This document shows positions 48,835 to 58,048 of a DNA stretch of 64,000 nucleotides, piece after piece. Each line of letters begins with the position of its first letter. The first letter of the stretch is position 1. A program made the position numbers and the translations under genes. The notes under the pieces were generated by a model. That model saw nothing but the letters and a program-made list of their open reading frames with translations. It searched no databases and had not been told where the DNA came from. The DNA lies in assembly GCF_001570525.1 (NCBI RefSeq), contig NZ_BBXC01000010.1:124001-188000 (forward strand), written 5' to 3'. The DNA is from Herbidospora sakaeratensis. Its GTDB lineage: Bacteria; Actinomycetota; Actinomycetes; Streptosporangiales; Streptosporangiaceae.

Positions 48835-49650
48835 ATGAGACGTCTGCTGGTAGTGCTGGCCCTGATGGCGACCGCGGGGAGCTCGGTCGAATGGAGGGCC
48901 GTCTTCCTGGTGCAGAACCGGGACCACACGGTCCGGGTCTACGACACCGGCGGCGACGCCGTCACCGGTGTCATCAGGTTGCCGGGGGTCAGCAGGGTGC
49001 TGCGCGTCGCCGCCGCCGACGACGGCTTCCACGTGGTGGCCGAGGCGGTGGAGTGGGGGCCGGACACCTACTTCCGATTACGGCCACCCGGGTACGAACC
49101 CGAACCGACCGGCATTCTGGCCGCACACGGTCTGGCGATCACCCGTGACGGGACCAGGGCCGCCTACGTGACCGGCACCCCCGAAGACGCGACCCTCGTC
49201 GTCCGCGATCTGCGAACGGGGCGCGAGACGACCGCGAAGTCCGAACCCGTCTACCGGATGACCTGGACCCCCGACGGGGCACGGCTGCTCCTGTCGACCC
49301 ATCCGATCTGCGACGACACGAGCGACTGCCTGTCGCCGGAGACGCTCCGCTTCCACGGCGCCGACCGGCCCGTGAAGACGTTCAGGACCGTCACCGCCGC
49401 GCCCGTGGTCGCCGGCGACCGGATCCTCGTGCCCAAGCGGGGCGGCATCATCGAGCACTACTCACCCGGCGGCAGGCTCCTGCGCCGCGTGCGCACACCG
49501 GGCGAGATCGTTCAGATCTCCGTCAGGGGCGACCGGCTGCTGGTCGTCGTGAACGACGGCGAGACCCGCCTGGTCACCGGCCCGCTGACCGGTGGCGAGT
49601 GGCATGACCTGCCGTGGGACGCCGCGACCATGGAGACCGCCGCCTGGTGA
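48835..49650 (+). CDS. secreted beta-propeller-like protein, paralogue B
   Basis: About 271 residues; signal peptide about 1-18. It aligns over its full length with the protein at 38743-39564 (AADDGFHV, FRLRPPGYEPEP, ITRDGTRAAYVTG, WTPDGARLLLS, and the end WHDLPWDAATMETAAW). ATG 48835 is favoured because it matches the paralogue's start; ATG 48820 and 48805 are in frame upstream. The function is unknown. Unlike paralogue A it has no nuclease gene beside it. Its stop abuts the convergent LacI gene. Confidence 0.75.
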   Translation: MRRLLVVLALMATAGSSVEWRAVFLVQNRDHTVRVYDTGGDAVTGVIRLPGVSRVLRVAAADDGFHVVAEAVEWGPDTYFRLRPPGYEPEPTGILAAHGLAITRDGTRAAYVTGTPEDATLVVRDLRTGRETTAKSEPVYRMTWTPDGARLLLSTHPICDDTSDCLSPETLRFHGADRPVKTFRTVTAAPVVAGDRILVPKRGGIIEHYSPGGRLLRRVRTPGEIVQISVRGDRLLVVVNDGETRLVTGPLTGGEWHDLPWDAATMETAAW

Positions 49651-50685
49651 TCAGAGCTCCCTCGCCGGGGTCGAGCCGCGGAGGATGATCTCCGTCGACA
49701 GGATGACCTTGCGGGGGGCCGGGCCGCCGCTGATCATGGCGAACAACATCTGGGCCGCCGTCCGGCCGATCTCGTCGAGGGGCATGCGGACCGTGGTCAG
49801 CGTCGGCGTGGTGCGGGCGGCGAAGGAGCGGTCGTCGAAGCCCGTCACCGCCACGTCGTCGGGAACGCGCAGGCCCAGGCTGTGGGCGGCGTCCATGACC
49901 CCGGCGGCGATCGTGTCGGAGCCGCAGACCACACCCGTCGGTCTCGACGGGCCGCTCAGGATCTTGAGCGCTTCCGCGGTGGCGGCGTCGGTGTCGAACG
50001 GCACGCGGACCTCCCGCGCCGAGGTCACGGCGTCGCCCGCCGCCTTGACGCACTTCCAGAAGCCCGCCGAACGGAGCTTGCACGCCGACACGTGGGCCGG
50101 GCCGTTGAGCAGCACGAGTTCACGGCGGCCCGTGTCGAGCATCAGCCGGGTCAGGTCGTGGGCGGCCGAATCGTGGTCGGAGTCGACCCAGCCGACGCCC
50201 TCGCGGTTGGTGCGGTGGCCGATCAGCACGGTCGGGGCGCCGATGCCGGTGAGCTCCTTGATCAGGGGGTCTCTCGGGCCGGCGGCCGGGAGGACCACTC
50301 CGTCGACCCGCCGCCGGACGACCGTGTCGACCACGTGGGCGGCCTTCTCGGCCGACTGGGTGAGCAGCAGGATGTCGTAGCCGGCCCGTTCGGCGGCGTC
50401 GCCCAGGGCGCCGAGCAACGCCGGATAGATCGGGTGCATGACGACCTCGGAGGCGTGCAGCGGGAAGACCACGGCGAGGGTCTGGCTGCGGCCGGTCGAG
50501 AGCATGCGGGCGGTCGGGTCGACCTGGAACCGGTGCTCTTCGATGATCTGCTGGATGCGCAGCCGGGTCTCCTGGCCGACCCCGGCCTGACCGTTCATCG
50601 TGCGGGAGACGGTTCCGGCGGAGACGCCCGCCAGAGCCGCTATGTCCCTGATTGTCAGCTTTCCTTCCTTTTTGACGTTGATCAT
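49651..50685 (-). CDS. LacI-family transcriptional regulator
   Basis: About 344 residues: LacI HTH about 10-55 (LTIRDIAALAGVSAGTVSRTMNG and hinge PTARMLSTGRSQ), then a periplasmic-binding-protein-like sugar domain. The start is unclear: ATG 50685 abuts AAGGGG. CTG 50658, preceded by GGAAGG, would give the more usual LacI N-terminus LTIRDIA. It is divergent from the oxidoreductase/ABC/GH42 operon, and two overlapping palindromes lie between, so it should repress that operon until its sugar ligand is present. Confidence 0.93.
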   Translation of the reverse strand: MINVKKEGKLTIRDIAALAGVSAGTVSRTMNGQAGVGQETRLRIQQIIEEHRFQVDPTARMLSTGRSQTLAVVFPLHASEVVMHPIYPALLGALGDAAERAGYDILLLTQSAEKAAHVVDTVVRRRVDGVVLPAAGPRDPLIKELTGIGAPTVLIGHRTNREGVGWVDSDHDSAAHDLTRLMLDTGRRELVLLNGPAHVSACKLRSAGFWKCVKAAGDAVTSAREVRVPFDTDAATAEALKILSGPSRPTGVVCGSDTIAAGVMDAAHSLGLRVPDDVAVTGFDDRSFAARTTPTLTTVRMPLDEIGRTAAQMLFAMISGGPAPRKVILSTEIILRGSTPAREL

Positions 50686-50738
50686 CCCCTTGTCAGAAAC
50701 GTGGACGTAACCTCTTGTGCTCCCCCTCGGCAAGGTTC

Positions 50739-50777
50739 ACTATACAACGCAACCGGTTGCGTAAACCGGTTGCGTAA
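50739..50777. promoter_or_regulatory. LacI operators and overlapping -10 elements
   Basis: A perfect 16-bp palindrome ACGCAACCGGTTGCGT (50747-50762) is followed by a second, imperfect copy. The stretch AACCGGTTGCGTAA occurs at 50751 and again at 50764, a 13-bp shift. The central CCGG is typical of LacI-family sites. TATACA (50741-50746) on the plus strand and TATAGT on the minus strand are possible -10 boxes right beside the operator. Confidence 0.85.
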
Positions 50778-50796
50778 CCCGAGGAAGGATCCTGCC

Positions 50797-51870
50797 TTGA
50801 CTGATCTGGGGATCGGCATCGTCGGACTGCACAACCACTACCACGCGTATCCGTTCGCGGACTATCTGAAGCGAGGCGTCGACGGGCTCCGTCTGGTCGG
50901 GGTGGCCGACGAGCGCGCCGACCTGGCGAAGGAGTTCGCCGCCCAGTACTGCGACGGCGACTGGACGACCGACTACGAGCAGCTCATCCGCCGTGACGAC
51001 GTCGACGCCGTGATCGTCACGTCGTACACGTCGGCGCACGCCGACCACGTGGAACTCGCGGCCGCGGCGGGCAAGCACGTGCTGCTCGACAAGCCCATCG
51101 CCACCACCATGGCCGACGCCCGGCGGATCGTCGCCGCGAGCGGACAGGTCAAGGTGATGATGGCCTACCTGCTGCGGTATCTGCCGGCCTACCGGAAGGT
51201 GCTCGACCAGGTCCGGCAGGGGGCGGTCGGCGACCTGGTGTCGGGCTTCTACTCGATCCGGTTCCCGGTCGGCGCGATCACCGACAGCCCGAACACCGAC
51301 ACCCAGGGCTGGTACGCCGACCCGGTGCGCGGCGGTGGCGGCGGCTTCCTCGACCACGGCGTGCACTTCACCGACTTCTTCCGCTGGTTCTTCGGCCAGG
51401 ACGCCGTCTCGGTCACCGCGCACATCGGCTCGCTCACCTACCAGGACCTGGGCGTCGAGGACTACGGCATCGCGACGTACACGATGGACGGCGGCGCGAT
51501 CGTGACGGTGGAGAGCACCTGGCACGCGCCCGACTACTTCGGCCCCCTGTCGAGCCCCGACCACGCCTCGCTGAGCGGCACCCGGGGCGAGATCGAACTC
51601 CACTACCAGAAGAGCCCGCAGGTCGAGGTGCAGGGCGTCGACGACCCGTGGAAGGGCCGGCACTACTTCGACCTGGTCGGCGAGGAACGCTACGAGGCCT
51701 GCTACCGCGACCTGCTGATCGCCTTCCGCGACTGGGTGAACGGCGCAGACCTCGACGGCGTGCCCACGGCCGAGGACGGGCTGAAGGCCCTGGAAATGAT
51801 CATCGGCGCCTACGAGTCCCACGAGACCGGACGCCGCGTCTCCCTGCCGCTCGGAGAGGACGCCAAGTGA
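50797..51870 (+). CDS. Gfo/Idh/MocA family oxidoreductase 1
   Basis: A 357-residue sugar-type oxidoreductase: Rossmann domain (GIVGLHNHYHAYPFADYL is an atypical nucleotide loop), the family lysine in LLDKPIATT (DKP instead of EKP), and the D-x3-H catalytic pair in FLDHGVHFTDFF. TTG 50797 follows GAGGAAGGA at 7-8 bp. It is the first gene of the LacI-controlled operon and should oxidise or reduce a sugar or cyclitol with NAD(P). Confidence 0.9.
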   Translation: MTDLGIGIVGLHNHYHAYPFADYLKRGVDGLRLVGVADERADLAKEFAAQYCDGDWTTDYEQLIRRDDVDAVIVTSYTSAHADHVELAAAAGKHVLLDKPIATTMADARRIVAASGQVKVMMAYLLRYLPAYRKVLDQVRQGAVGDLVSGFYSIRFPVGAITDSPNTDTQGWYADPVRGGGGGFLDHGVHFTDFFRWFFGQDAVSVTAHIGSLTYQDLGVEDYGIATYTMDGGAIVTVESTWHAPDYFGPLSSPDHASLSGTRGEIELHYQKSPQVEVQGVDDPWKGRHYFDLVGEERYEACYRDLLIAFRDWVNGADLDGVPTAEDGLKALEMIIGAYESHETGRRVSLPLGEDAK

Positions 51871-51907
51871 TGATCACCACGCCCGCGACCACCGCCGGAG
51901 GTGCTCG

Positions 51908-52891
51908 ATGACCGTCAACGTCGCCCTCGTCGGTGCGGGGCGGATCGCCCGGGTCCACGCCAACGCCTACCAGGGCGTTTCGGGCGGCCGGCTGGTCGCC
52001 TGCACCGATCCCGTCGAGGCCGCCGCGCAGAGCCTCGCGAAGGACTTCGACCTCGACGTCGCCCCGAGCATGGAGGCGATCCTCGGAAACCCCGACATCG
52101 ACGCCGTGCTGATCGCCTCGCCGAACGCGCTGCACCCCGACCAGACCCTCGCCGCCCTCAGGGCGGGCAAGCACGTCTTCTGCCAGAAGCCCATCGCCCT
52201 CACCCTGGAAGAGGCCGATCGGGTGGTCGCCGAGGCCGCCACGATCGACCGGATCCTCCAGTACGGCTTCATGCTGCGCTTCACGCCGCCGATGCCGCAG
52301 CTCAGGCAGCGCGTCACCGGCGGCGAGCTGGGCACCGTGATCGCCTCGCGGGCGGCAGTGTTCGGCTGGGAGCCCACCGGCGACTGGTTCTACGACCCGG
52401 CCCAGGGCGGCGGGGTCATCCTCGACACCCTCGTCCACTTCGCCGACCTGGTGCTCTGGTTGTTCGGCCCGGCCGAGAAGGTCTACACCGACGGCGGCGC
52501 CTACGTGCTCGACGGCGCGAAGCGGTTCGGCAGCCCCGACAACGCCACCGTCCAGGTGCGCCACTCGACCGGCGTGGTCACCTCCATGTACGTCACCTGG
52601 ACCGCCGGCCACGGCAACTTCACCATCGAGACCTACGGCTCCACGGGCAGCGCCGCGGTCGACCTGGTCAGTTCGCAGATCACCCGCACCTTCGACCGGG
52701 ACAACGGCTTCGGCTTCCCCGACCTGGTGTGGGACTACGGCTACCGGGGCGAGCAGCAGCACTTCGTCGACCGGATCGCCGGGACGTCGACCGAGGTGAT
52801 CGGCGGCGGCGTCGTCGAGGCCCGCGACGCGCTGGCCCTCTGCCTGGCCGCCCAGCGTTCCCTCGACGAGGCGAGGGTGGTGACCTTCTGA
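51908..52891 (+). CDS. Gfo/Idh/MocA family oxidoreductase 2
   Basis: A 327-residue enzyme with the classical VGAGRIARVHANAY nucleotide loop, lysine motif FCQKPIALT (QKP), and D-x3-H in ILDTLVHFADLVLW. It is closest of the four to inositol-dehydrogenase-like proteins by eye. It lies 37 bp after oxidoreductase 1 behind GGAGG and overlaps oxidoreductase 3 by 1 bp (TGATG). Confidence 0.9.
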   Translation: MTVNVALVGAGRIARVHANAYQGVSGGRLVACTDPVEAAAQSLAKDFDLDVAPSMEAILGNPDIDAVLIASPNALHPDQTLAALRAGKHVFCQKPIALTLEEADRVVAEAATIDRILQYGFMLRFTPPMPQLRQRVTGGELGTVIASRAAVFGWEPTGDWFYDPAQGGGVILDTLVHFADLVLWLFGPAEKVYTDGGAYVLDGAKRFGSPDNATVQVRHSTGVVTSMYVTWTAGHGNFTIETYGSTGSAAVDLVSSQITRTFDRDNGFGFPDLVWDYGYRGEQQHFVDRIAGTSTEVIGGGVVEARDALALCLAAQRSLDEARVVTF

Positions 52892-53901
52892 TGACCATTG
52901 GAGTCGTGGTGGTCGGCGCGGGGTTCTGGGCCACCCAGATGCACCTGCCGGCCCTGGCCCGGATCCCGGGCGTGCGGATCACCGGCGTGGTGGCGACCAG
53001 CCTGGCGTCGGCCGAGAAGGCCGCCGCCCCCTACGGCGCCCGCGCCTACACCGACCTCGACGAGGCGGTCCGGGACGCCGACGTCGTCGACGTCGTGGCC
53101 CCGCCGGACGTCCACCTGCCCGCGGTGAAGACCGCCGCCCGCCACGGCAGGCACGCGATCTGCATCAAGCCGCTGGCCCGCTCGCTGGCCGAGGCCGACG
53201 AGATGCTCGCGGCGGTCGAAGCGGCCGGGACCCGGCTCTTCTACGCCGAGAACGTGCCCTTCATCCCGGCCGTGCGGGAGGCGAAGAAGGCCGTCGACGC
53301 CGGGCGGATCGGCGAGGTCTTCCGGGTGAAGGCGTGCGAGGGCATCGGGAGGCCCCACTCCGACTGGTTCTTCGACCCGGTGCGCAGCGGCGGCGGGGCG
53401 ATGCTCGACATGGCCGTACACAGCCTGGAATTTTGCCGATTCTTCGCGGACGCCCCGATCGCCAGTGTCTACGCGGACGCGGACACCTATGTATGGGGCG
53501 ACCGGACCTCCGCAGAGGACACCGCCATCCTCACCGTTCGCTTCGGCAACGGGGTTCTCGGCCAGTGCGAGGACAGCTGGAGCCTGGCGGGCGCGATGGA
53601 TTCCCGCTTTGAGGTTTTCGGCACCGAGGGTCGTATCCTCATCGACAACCTGCACAGACAGCCGTTGCAGGTCGTCGGCGCGACGGGGTGGTCGTTCCCC
53701 CTGCCGATTCCGGGGCTGCTCGCCGACGGGCACCTCGACATGCTGACCCATTTCACCGACTGCATCCGGACCGGCGAACGCTCGGTCTCCGAGGGCCTGG
53801 TCGGCCGGGACGTCCTGGCGGTCGTCGACGCGGCGACCCGCTCCCTGGCCAATGGGCGCCGGGAGAACGTACACCACCAATCTGAAGGGCAGTCGTCATG
53901 A
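52891..53901 (+). CDS. Gfo/Idh/MocA family oxidoreductase 3
   Basis: A 336-residue enzyme with VVGAGFWATQMHLPAL, lysine motif CIKPLARS (the Glu of EKP is replaced by Ile), and D-x3-H in MLDMAVHSLEF. The altered motif suggests a different proton relay or substrate from the others. Its stop overlaps the ATG of oxidoreductase 4 (ATGA). The 3' third of the gene has somewhat lower G/C at third positions than its neighbours. Confidence 0.9.
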   Translation: MTIGVVVVGAGFWATQMHLPALARIPGVRITGVVATSLASAEKAAAPYGARAYTDLDEAVRDADVVDVVAPPDVHLPAVKTAARHGRHAICIKPLARSLAEADEMLAAVEAAGTRLFYAENVPFIPAVREAKKAVDAGRIGEVFRVKACEGIGRPHSDWFFDPVRSGGGAMLDMAVHSLEFCRFFADAPIASVYADADTYVWGDRTSAEDTAILTVRFGNGVLGQCEDSWSLAGAMDSRFEVFGTEGRILIDNLHRQPLQVVGATGWSFPLPIPGLLADGHLDMLTHFTDCIRTGERSVSEGLVGRDVLAVVDAATRSLANGRRENVHHQSEGQSS

Positions 53902-54974
53902 TCCGGGTCGGGATGATCAGTTGGGCCCACGTCCACGCCGAGTTCCGGGCCAAGGCGCTGAGCGAGATCCCCGGCGTCGAGGTGGTCGCGATCTCCGACG
54001 ACGACCCCGCACGGGGCAGGGCGGCGGCCGAGCGGTGGAACGCCGAGTTCGTCGACGACTGGCGGGAGCTCGTCAGGAGAGACCTCGACATCGTCATGGT
54101 CCACTCGGAGAACTCCCGGCACCGCGACCAGGTGATCGCGGCGGCCGAGGCCGGCAAGCACGTCTTCTGCGAGAAGCCGGTCGCCACCAGCGTCGAGGAC
54201 GCCAGAGCCATGGCCGAGGCCGTGCGGAGAGCGGGAGTGGACGGCACCGCCGCCTTCGTCAGCCGCTTCAGCAAGGAGGCCGACCGGGCCAAGAAGATCG
54301 TCGAGTCGGGTGTGCTCGGGAAGGTCCTGCTGACCCGCAGCTTCATCGGCCTGGCCGGGATCGCCGAGATCGGCTGCCCGCCCGACATGGTCGAGTGGAT
54401 GAACGACCCCGCGCTCGGCGGCGGCGGCGCCTGGATCGACGAGGGATCGCACGGCGTCGACCTGCTGCGCTGGCTCGTCGGCGACCTCACCGAGGTCACC
54501 GCGATGACCGCCAACCGGAACAAGCCCGGCCTCGACGGCGAGGACATCGCGGTCGCGCTGGCCCGCTACGCCGACGGCGGCCTCGCCGAGATCGGCACGG
54601 TCTGGAGCCTGTCGGCCGACATCGGCATGCGGAACTCCCTGGAGATCTACGGGACCGAGGGCACGCTCGTCATGCGCGCCACCGACCCGTTCCCCCGGGT
54701 GGAGGTCTACCGGTCGGGCGACGACCCCCTCTACCGGGGCTGGACCACACCCCACATCGAACCCGACGTCAGCGAGCCGCACGACTACGGCTCGTGGCCG
54801 CCGCACGTGCACCACTACAAGCGGGAGGTCGCCTCCTACGTCAACCGCGTCCAGCAGGGCCTGCGGCCCTTCGGTCCCACGCTCGACGACGGCCTGGCGT
54901 GCCTGGCCGTCATCGAGGCGGGCTACGCCTCCGCCGCCTCGGGGGGCACGGCGGTGCCAGTGAAACCCCTCTAA
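53898..54974 (+). CDS. Gfo/Idh/MocA family oxidoreductase 4
   Basis: A 358-residue enzyme with the normal lysine motif FCEKPVATS and D-x3-H in WIDEGSHGVDLLRWL. The N-terminal nucleotide loop MISWAHVHAEF is unusual, lacking GxGxxG. It is coupled to oxidoreductase 3 and followed 16 bp later by the solute-binding protein gene, so the operon continues into transport. Confidence 0.9.
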   Translation: MIRVGMISWAHVHAEFRAKALSEIPGVEVVAISDDDPARGRAAAERWNAEFVDDWRELVRRDLDIVMVHSENSRHRDQVIAAAEAGKHVFCEKPVATSVEDARAMAEAVRRAGVDGTAAFVSRFSKEADRAKKIVESGVLGKVLLTRSFIGLAGIAEIGCPPDMVEWMNDPALGGGGAWIDEGSHGVDLLRWLVGDLTEVTAMTANRNKPGLDGEDIAVALARYADGGLAEIGTVWSLSADIGMRNSLEIYGTEGTLVMRATDPFPRVEVYRSGDDPLYRGWTTPHIEPDVSEPHDYGSWPPHVHHYKREVASYVNRVQQGLRPFGPTLDDGLACLAVIEAGYASAASGGTAVPVKPL

Positions 54975-54990
54975 GTAAGGAGATGCCCCG

Positions 54991-56313
54991 ATGTCTCGAC
55001 GATCCCCCCGGTGGCCGATAGCCCTCTTCACCGCACTGACCCTGACCGCCTGTGGTTCCACCGGCGGCTCGTCCGCCACCGGCGACCCGAACGCCGCGCC
55101 CGCCCAGCCCGGCGGCCCCATGGGGAAGTTCGCCGGTGCCAAGCTCGTGCTCTCGCGATGGGCGGGCGACCCCTGGACCAGCGGCCAGAAGGAGGCCGCG
55201 GCCGAATGGTCGGCCGCCACCGGCGGCACCCTCGACCTCGACGCGGTCCCCTATGAGAACCTGCACGACAAGCAGGCCCTGACCCTGTCGGGCGCCGGCG
55301 GCTACGACATCCTCTACGTCCACCCGAGCTGGTTCGGCGAGTTCGCCAAGGCGGGACACCTGGCCCCGATCGACGGCTACCTCTCCGACGCCAAACGCAA
55401 CCCGAGCGGCTTCTCCGCCGACTCCTACCTGCCCAACGTCCTGGCGCAGGGGAAGTACGACGGCAAGCAGTACTGCGTGCCCGACTTCGTGTCGACGACG
55501 CTGCTGGCCTACCGGAAGGACGTCTTCGAGGCGGCCGGCATCCCCGCGCCGAAGACCCTCGACGACGTCGCCGCCGCGGCGGCCCAGCTGAACGGCAAGG
55601 ACGGCATGGCCGGCATCGCCATCCCCGGCAAACGCGCCGGGGCGGTCGCCGACATCATGGGTTCCCTCCTCACGGCGCAGGACAACTGGTGGTACGGCGC
55701 CGACCAGAAGACCACCCTCGACCGCGCGAAGGCGGCCAAGGCGGTCGACTTCTACGTCAAGGCCGCCAAGGCGGCCCCCAGCGGCGTGCTCAACTTCCAC
55801 GTGGACGAGGCCGCGACGGCCGCCGCCCAGGGCAAGGCCGCGATGATCATCTCGACCACCCCCTCGCTCCAGGCCCTGGAGGACCCGGCGAAGTCGGCCA
55901 CCTCCGGCAAGTGGGGCTACGCGCCGATGCAGTTCACCGACGGCCACCCCGCCGGCGAGCTCATCTACTGGAACTGGTGCGTCGCGGCGAACTCGCCGCA
56001 CAAGGACGCGGCCTACTCGTTCCTCCAGTGGTACACCAGTGGCGCGCAGCAGGCGAAGGTGGCGCTGGCCGCCGCCACCGCCGGCGCGACCAAGGACTTC
56101 TACACCAACGCCGACGTGCAGGCGAAGCTGCCGTTCCTGACCGCCATGAACGACGCGCTGACCACGTCGAACCCGCAGCCCAGCCTGCCCTCGTGGCCGA
56201 AGGCGCAGGACAGGATCGAGCTCGCCGTCCAGGACGCCATCCAGGGCAAACTCACGCCCGACCAGGCGGCCGACGCGATGGTCCAGGCCGTCCAGACGAC
56301 GCTGGGCGGTTGA
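54991..56313 (+). CDS. ABC sugar transporter solute-binding lipoprotein
   Basis: A 440-residue extracellular lipoprotein. The signal peptide ends in lipobox LTAC (Cys21), followed by a Gly/Ser-rich spacer and the family 1 sugar-binding fold (YDILYVHPSWFGEFAKAGHL, VPDFVSTTLLAYRKDVFEAAGIP). It captures the oligosaccharide or glycoside used by this operon and hands it to the two permeases. A hairpin after the stop may keep its mRNA level above theirs. Confidence 0.93.
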   Translation: MSRRSPRWPIALFTALTLTACGSTGGSSATGDPNAAPAQPGGPMGKFAGAKLVLSRWAGDPWTSGQKEAAAEWSAATGGTLDLDAVPYENLHDKQALTLSGAGGYDILYVHPSWFGEFAKAGHLAPIDGYLSDAKRNPSGFSADSYLPNVLAQGKYDGKQYCVPDFVSTTLLAYRKDVFEAAGIPAPKTLDDVAAAAAQLNGKDGMAGIAIPGKRAGAVADIMGSLLTAQDNWWYGADQKTTLDRAKAAKAVDFYVKAAKAAPSGVLNFHVDEAATAAAQGKAAMIISTTPSLQALEDPAKSATSGKWGYAPMQFTDGHPAGELIYWNWCVAANSPHKDAAYSFLQWYTSGAQQAKVALAAATAGATKDFYTNADVQAKLPFLTAMNDALTTSNPQPSLPSWPKAQDRIELAVQDAIQGKLTPDQAADAMVQAVQTTLGG

Positions 56314-56319
56314 CCGAGC

Positions 56320-56348
56320 AGCGGGCCCGGAGGTCGGCCGGGCCCGCT
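56320..56348 (+). terminator. perfect 11-bp hairpin after the binding-protein gene
   Basis: AGCGGGCCCGG (56320-56330) and CCGGGCCCGCT (56338-56348) flank a 7-nt loop, 7 bp after the stop and 17 bp before the permease start. With no T-run it probably acts as an mRNA stabiliser or partial terminator, as seen between binding-protein and permease genes in many ABC operons. Confidence 0.7.
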
Positions 56349-56364
56349 CACCACGGGAGAAGGC

Positions 56365-57225
56365 ATGCGAAACAAGGGACTGGGGCACTGGATGCTGGCC
56401 CCGGCGCTGCTCCTGCTGCTCGCGCTGATAATCGGGCCGCTGTTCTATTCGGCCGGGTTGTCGGCGTACAGCTGGAATCTGACCGACATCGACCTGCCCA
56501 AGCAGTTCACCGGGCTGGCCAACTACACGAAGCTGTTCGGCGATCCGACCGTGGGGACGGCGGTCCTCAACACGGTGATCTATGTGGTGTTCGCGGTGGG
56601 GATCGAGCTCGTGCTCGGCTTCCTCGTCGCGGCGGCGCTGTTCGAGATGACCAAGGGGCGCAGGCTCGCCAACGCGTTCATCCTGCTGCCCATGATCATC
56701 GCGCCGGTGATCACGGCGCTGCTCTGGCGGTATCTGCTCGACCCGCAGTTCGGGCTGGTCGCGCAGCTCACCGGCACGTCGATCGGCTGGTTCGGGGACG
56801 CGCAGCTCGCGCTGCCCGCACTGATCGCGGTCGACGTCTGGCAGTGGACGCCGTTCGTCATCCTGATCCTGCACGCCGGGATGTTGTCGATCGGGACCGA
56901 GCAGTTCGAGGCCGCCTCCATCGACGGCGCGGGGCGGCCGACGATCTACCGGCGGATCGTGATCCCGGCGATCGTGCCGCAGGTCATGATCGTGCTGCTG
57001 TTCCGCACGATGGACACCTACCGGATCTTCGACACGGTGTTCGTGCTGACCAAAGGTGGTCCGGGTCTCTCGACCGAGACGATCGGGCTCTACACGTACC
57101 GGACCGGCTTCTCTTATTTCGACATGGGCTACGCCATGGCGCTGAGCATCTTCATCCTCGTCACAGTCGTGATCATTTCGAGCGTCTACATCAGGTTGTT
57201 GCGCCGCCGGGAGGTGCTCACGTGA
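56365..57225 (+). CDS. ABC sugar transporter permease 1
   Basis: A 286-residue MalF/UgpA-type permease with six helices and the EAA loop EAASIDGAGRPTIYRRIVIP, which docks to the ATPase. The start ATG 56365 follows GGGAGAAGG. Its stop overlaps the GTG of permease 2 (GTGA). No ATPase gene is in the operon, so it probably shares a multi-use MsiK-type ATPase, as is common in actinomycetes. Confidence 0.94.
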   Translation: MRNKGLGHWMLAPALLLLLALIIGPLFYSAGLSAYSWNLTDIDLPKQFTGLANYTKLFGDPTVGTAVLNTVIYVVFAVGIELVLGFLVAAALFEMTKGRRLANAFILLPMIIAPVITALLWRYLLDPQFGLVAQLTGTSIGWFGDAQLALPALIAVDVWQWTPFVILILHAGMLSIGTEQFEAASIDGAGRPTIYRRIVIPAIVPQVMIVLLFRTMDTYRIFDTVFVLTKGGPGLSTETIGLYTYRTGFSYFDMGYAMALSIFILVTVVIISSVYIRLLRRREVLT

Positions 57226-58046
57226 AACGACGGGACTGGTGGGTGATCGGGAGCTACGTCGTCGTCGGCGTGTTCCTGCTGTGGGTGCTGGTGCCGATCG
57301 TCACGGTGGCGCTCAACTCGCTCAAGTCGCCGCAGGACATCTTCTCCTCGACGCCCCAGCTGGTGTTCACCCCGACCGGCGACAACTACGGGAAGGTGCT
57401 CGGGGAGCTCAGCTTCCAGACCTTCCTGGTCAACAGCACGATCGTGGCCCTCGGAAGCACGTTGTTGTCGATCGTCGTCGGGGTGCCGGCCGCCTACGCG
57501 CTGGCCCGGCTGCCGGTGCGCGGGCGGGAGTGGTGGGCCTGGCTGATCCTGTTCACCCGCATGGTGCCCGCCGTCGCGCTCGTGGTGCCGATGTTCGTGA
57601 TCTTCCAGCGGCTCCAGCTGCTCGGCACGTATACGGCGCTCGTCGCCGCGCACACCACGTTCAACCTGCCGATCGTCATCTGGATGATGCGGTCGTTCTT
57701 CGAGGAGCTGCCGCGCGACCTCGAGGAGGCGGCGCAGGTCGACGGGACCGGGCGGTTCGGCGCGTTCCTTCGGGTCGCGCTGCCGCTGACCTCTCCCGGG
57801 CTGGCCGCAACCGGGGTGCTCTGCCTGCTGTTCTCGTGGAACGAGTTCCTGTTCGCGCTGGTGTTGTCGGGCCGGGAGACGCAGACGGTGCCCATCGGCG
57901 TGGCCTCGTTCATCGGGACCGTGTCGGTCGACTGGGGCGGCAGTTCGGCCGCCGCGGTGCTCGCCATGATCCCCGTCTTCGTGCTGGGGCTGGCGGCCCA
58001 GCGGTTCCTCGTACGCGGCCTGACCTTCGGAGCAGTGAAAGGGTGA
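57222..58046 (+). CDS. ABC sugar transporter permease 2
   Basis: A 274-residue MalG/UgpE-type permease with six helices and the EAA loop LEEAAQVDGTGRFGAFLRVALP. It forms the membrane channel with permease 1, to which it is coupled by a 4-bp overlap. GTG 57222 is the only start giving the first helix WWVIGSYVVVGVFLLWVLVP. Confidence 0.94.
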   Translation: MKRRDWWVIGSYVVVGVFLLWVLVPIVTVALNSLKSPQDIFSSTPQLVFTPTGDNYGKVLGELSFQTFLVNSTIVALGSTLLSIVVGVPAAYALARLPVRGREWWAWLILFTRMVPAVALVVPMFVIFQRLQLLGTYTALVAAHTTFNLPIVIWMMRSFFEELPRDLEEAAQVDGTGRFGAFLRVALPLTSPGLAATGVLCLLFSWNEFLFALVLSGRETQTVPIGVASFIGTVSVDWGGSSAAAVLAMIPVFVLGLAAQRFLVRGLTFGAVKG

Positions 58047-58048
58047 CC

